From CBDUQI01 sp965369325 (GTDB lineage Bacteria > Pseudomonadota > Gammaproteobacteria > Steroidobacterales > JBCBZW01), in NCBI GenBank assembly GCA_965369325.1, contig CBDUQI010000001.1, positions 33,621-97,620 of the forward strand: a stretch of DNA of 64,000 nucleotides, given 5' to 3'. A model generated the notes under the pieces. The model ran no database searches. It saw only the letters and a list, made by a program, of their open reading frames with translations, and had not been told where the DNA came from. Position 1 is the stretch's first letter, and each line of letters opens with the position of its first letter. Shown here piece by piece: positions 62,532 through 64,000 of this stretch. The position numbers and the translations under genes were made by a program.

Positions 62532-63016
62532 GAAAAATCCTAGTATTCGGAAACTCCGGTGCTGGGAAAACCACACTTGCACGCGCATTGTGTGATAGCG
62601 AAAAGCTTGCTCACTTAGATCTCGACACCCTTGCATGGGAACCAACCTCTCCGCCTGAGCGAAAAGCACTAACAGAATCAAAGAAGGGAATTACCAAATT
62701 CATTAACGCTAATCCCAGCTGGGTTATCGAAGGGTGCTATGCAGATTTGTTGGAAATGGCTGTCCCTTACTCAAGCGAAATTGTGTTCATGAATTTATCT
62801 ATTGAAGACTGCATCGCCAATGCAAAGAATCGCCCATGGGAGCCTCACAAATACGCATCTAAGCAAGCCCAAGATGCCAACTTGAATATGCTAATTGGCT
62901 GGATAGCGCAGTATTCCGCAAGGGATGATACATTTTCAAAAACTGCTCACGATAAGCTGTACGCGAGCTACCCTGGCAAGAAAAGCATGTTCACCAGCAA
63001 TGATCGGAACGTATGA
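62528..63016 (+). CDS. Small P-loop kinase-like protein, AT-rich, probably transferred
   Basis: The 162-residue protein has Walker A GNSGAGKTTLARAL at 8-21, a DLDTLAWEP segment in the substrate position and VIEGCYADLLEMAVPYS, typical of the adenylate/shikimate-kinase-like P-loop proteins often found on mobile DNA. Codon use is AT-rich (many AAA, AAT, ATT) unlike the GC-rich pump genes before it. The ATG overlaps the cusA stop by ATGA, so it is read through on the pump mRNA despite foreign composition. Substrate unknown. Confidence 0.75.
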   Translation: MRKILVFGNSGAGKTTLARALCDSEKLAHLDLDTLAWEPTSPPERKALTESKKGITKFINANPSWVIEGCYADLLEMAVPYSSEIVFMNLSIEDCIANAKNRPWEPHKYASKQAQDANLNMLIGWIAQYSARDDTFSKTAHDKLYASYPGKKSMFTSNDRNV

Positions 63017-63179
63017 CGACAGCGTGTGGGCGCGCCTGCCCGTTACTCGGAATTGAACTGCATGTTCTCACGCACACGTGCCAGGGCTGTCGACACCTTG
63101 GCAGCCTCATTCCCTATGGCTAGCCCCTTCATAATTGGTCCAGTTGCTGTGTTAGGGTTTCTTGATGAAGGAGAAACCG

Positions 63180-63446
63180 ATGAAGGGCAAGCGTTTTTCA
63201 GAAGAGCAGATCATTCGGATCTTGCAGGAGGCGGAGTCAGGTCTGTCAGTGGCCGATGTATGCCGTAAGCACAACTGCTCGGAACAGTCATTCTATCGTT
63301 GGAAGACGAAGTTCGGCAGCATGGAGGTCAGCGAAGCGAAGCGACTCAAGGAACTGGAGCGTGAGAACGCTGAGCTGAAGAAGATCGTGGCCGAGCAGAC
63401 GCTGGACATCCGGATGCTCAAGGATGTCAACAGCCGAAAGTGGTGA
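63180..63446 (+). CDS. IS3-family transposase OrfA
   Basis: The 88-residue protein starts MKGKRFSEEQIIRILQEAES (an in-frame start 18 bases earlier is possible). The helix-turn-helix (SVADVCRKHNCSEQSFYRWK) and C-terminal leucine-zipper segment (LERENAELKKIVAEQTLDIR) are diagnostic of IS3 OrfA in the IS407-like group. It binds IS ends and regulates OrfAB formation. Confidence 0.9.
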   Translation: MKGKRFSEEQIIRILQEAESGLSVADVCRKHNCSEQSFYRWKTKFGSMEVSEAKRLKELERENAELKKIVAEQTLDIRMLKDVNSRKW

Positions 63447-64000
63447 GCCTGGCGGAGCGCCGGCGCTGCATTACATACCTCAAAGGGACGTATGAAATCA
63501 GCGAACGTCGGGCCTGTCAGGCGATGCAAATGCACCGATCCAGTTACCGGTATACGCGTCGCCGAGAGATAGTAGATGCGCCGTACCGGCAAGTGGTCAA
63601 GCTTTCACAGCAATATCCGTATTGGGGATACCGAAAAGTGTACGATCTGATGCGCGGGGGAGAATCGTCGACAAGCCGGGAGCGGGTTCGCCAAATTCGT
63701 CGCCACGAAGGCCTGCAGGTCGTGCGCAAAGTGCGAAAACGCAAGGTGCTGGGCATGAGCACCCAATGGGTGAAACGGGCCGAATACCCGAATCATGTTT
63801 GGAGCTATGATTTCGTATTCGATCAGAGTACCGATGGGCGTCTGCTCAAGTGCCTCACGATAGTGGACGAGTTTACTCGCCAAGGGCTGACCATTCGCGT
63901 TGGCCGAAGCATTACCGCAAGCGACGTCACGCGAATACTGACTGAGCTGTTTTCTCAGCACGGACGCTCCGCATGTATCCGCTCAGATCACGGCCCAGAG
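63443..64000 (+). CDS. IS3-family transposase OrfB (integrase catalytic part), partial
   Basis: The frame is open from the GTG overlapping the orfA stop (GTGA) to the window end, 186 codons. It starts VSLAERRRCITYLKGTYEIS and contains RYTRRREI, YPYWGYRKVYDLM, then the DDE domain with first Asp in VWSYDFVFDQ and second in IRSDHGPE. The catalytic Glu is beyond the edge. It lies in the -1 frame relative to orfA, so programmed frameshifting would give the OrfAB fusion as in other IS3 elements. Confidence 0.88.
   Translation, partial: MSLAERRRCITYLKGTYEISERRACQAMQMHRSSYRYTRRREIVDAPYRQVVKLSQQYPYWGYRKVYDLMRGGESSTSRERVRQIRRHEGLQVVRKVRKRKVLGMSTQWVKRAEYPNHVWSYDFVFDQSTDGRLLKCLTIVDEFTRQGLTIRVGRSITASDVTRILTELFSQHGRSACIRSDHGPE

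Larger units (their letters stand above)
63180..64000 (+). mobile_element. IS3-family insertion sequence, truncated by window end
   Basis: Two overlapping frames, orfA and orfB, in the IS3 arrangement identify the element. The left end lies between the P-loop gene stop (63016) and orfA, possibly near 63130 where TTGGTCCAGTTGCTGTG begins, but the terminal repeat cannot be confirmed because the right end is outside the window. Confidence 0.8.

Noticed and set aside
63017..63179. Possible integron attC site after the P-loop gene
   Set aside because: GTTAGGG at 63152 resembles part of an attC core, but no matching RYYYAAC partner or large imperfect palindrome was found. The cassette idea is not supported.
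1..64000. tRNA, rRNA or other structured RNA genes
   Set aside because: No cloverleaf, ribosomal or known riboswitch pattern was recognised on reading the intergenic gaps. A covariance-model scan would settle this.

Overview
The window reads as a chromosomal accessory region of a moderately GC-rich Gram-negative bacterium. The T6SS gene set, RpoN-type regulation, CusCBA efflux and IS3-type element fit a gammaproteobacterium best, but nothing here fixes the genus.

Layout. (1) 1-2908: the start of a truncated gene, a CadC/TolB/TPR membrane regulator and a small secreted protein. (2) 3021-24571, all minus strand: a complete type VI secretion operon in the order tssJ-tagH-tssK-tssL-tssM-tagF-pppA-tssA-tssB-tssC-tssE-tssF-tssG-clpV, ending in a sigma-54 activator. 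(3) 24760-31967: a LysM lipoprotein, a repeat lipoprotein, a NodB-type deacetylase and a very large membrane Ser/Thr kinase (PpkA type). (4) 33175-47536: two hcp-vgrG modules facing each other as inverted copies. Between them lie a PAAR-like candidate effector and a second effector cassette (DUF6484, TIGR02270, DUF2169, DUF4150 PAAR-like, ketosynthase-like, Tle1 lipase, DUF2931). (5) 47825-56095: a conflict/immunity-like island with a membrane-anchored TIR protein and lipoprotein, a GNAT, and a tightly coupled TIR + NACHT-pentapeptide-WD40 pair that looks like a bacterial NLR system. (6) 56338-62531: a Cus-type copper/silver efflux operon. (7) 62528-64000: an AT-rich P-loop gene and an IS3-family element cut by the window edge.

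How it fits together. The structural operon builds the membrane complex (TssJLM), baseplate (TssKEFG), sheath (TssBC), TssA and the ClpV recycling ATPase. The kinase at 27696, FHA protein, PP2C phosphatase and TagF form a threonine-phosphorylation switch. The sigma-54 activator is matched by near-consensus -24/-12 elements upstream of both hcp copies, so the activator probably controls the needle/spike modules rather than the structural operon alone. Conserved hairpins between hcp and vgrG would keep Hcp more abundant than VgrG.

The most interesting candidate is the TIR/NACHT-WD40 pair (50551-56095). Its receptor has an exact array of fifteen 126-bp WD40 units that vary mainly at a few positions, the pattern expected of a fast-evolving recognition surface. 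Function is inferred, not shown.
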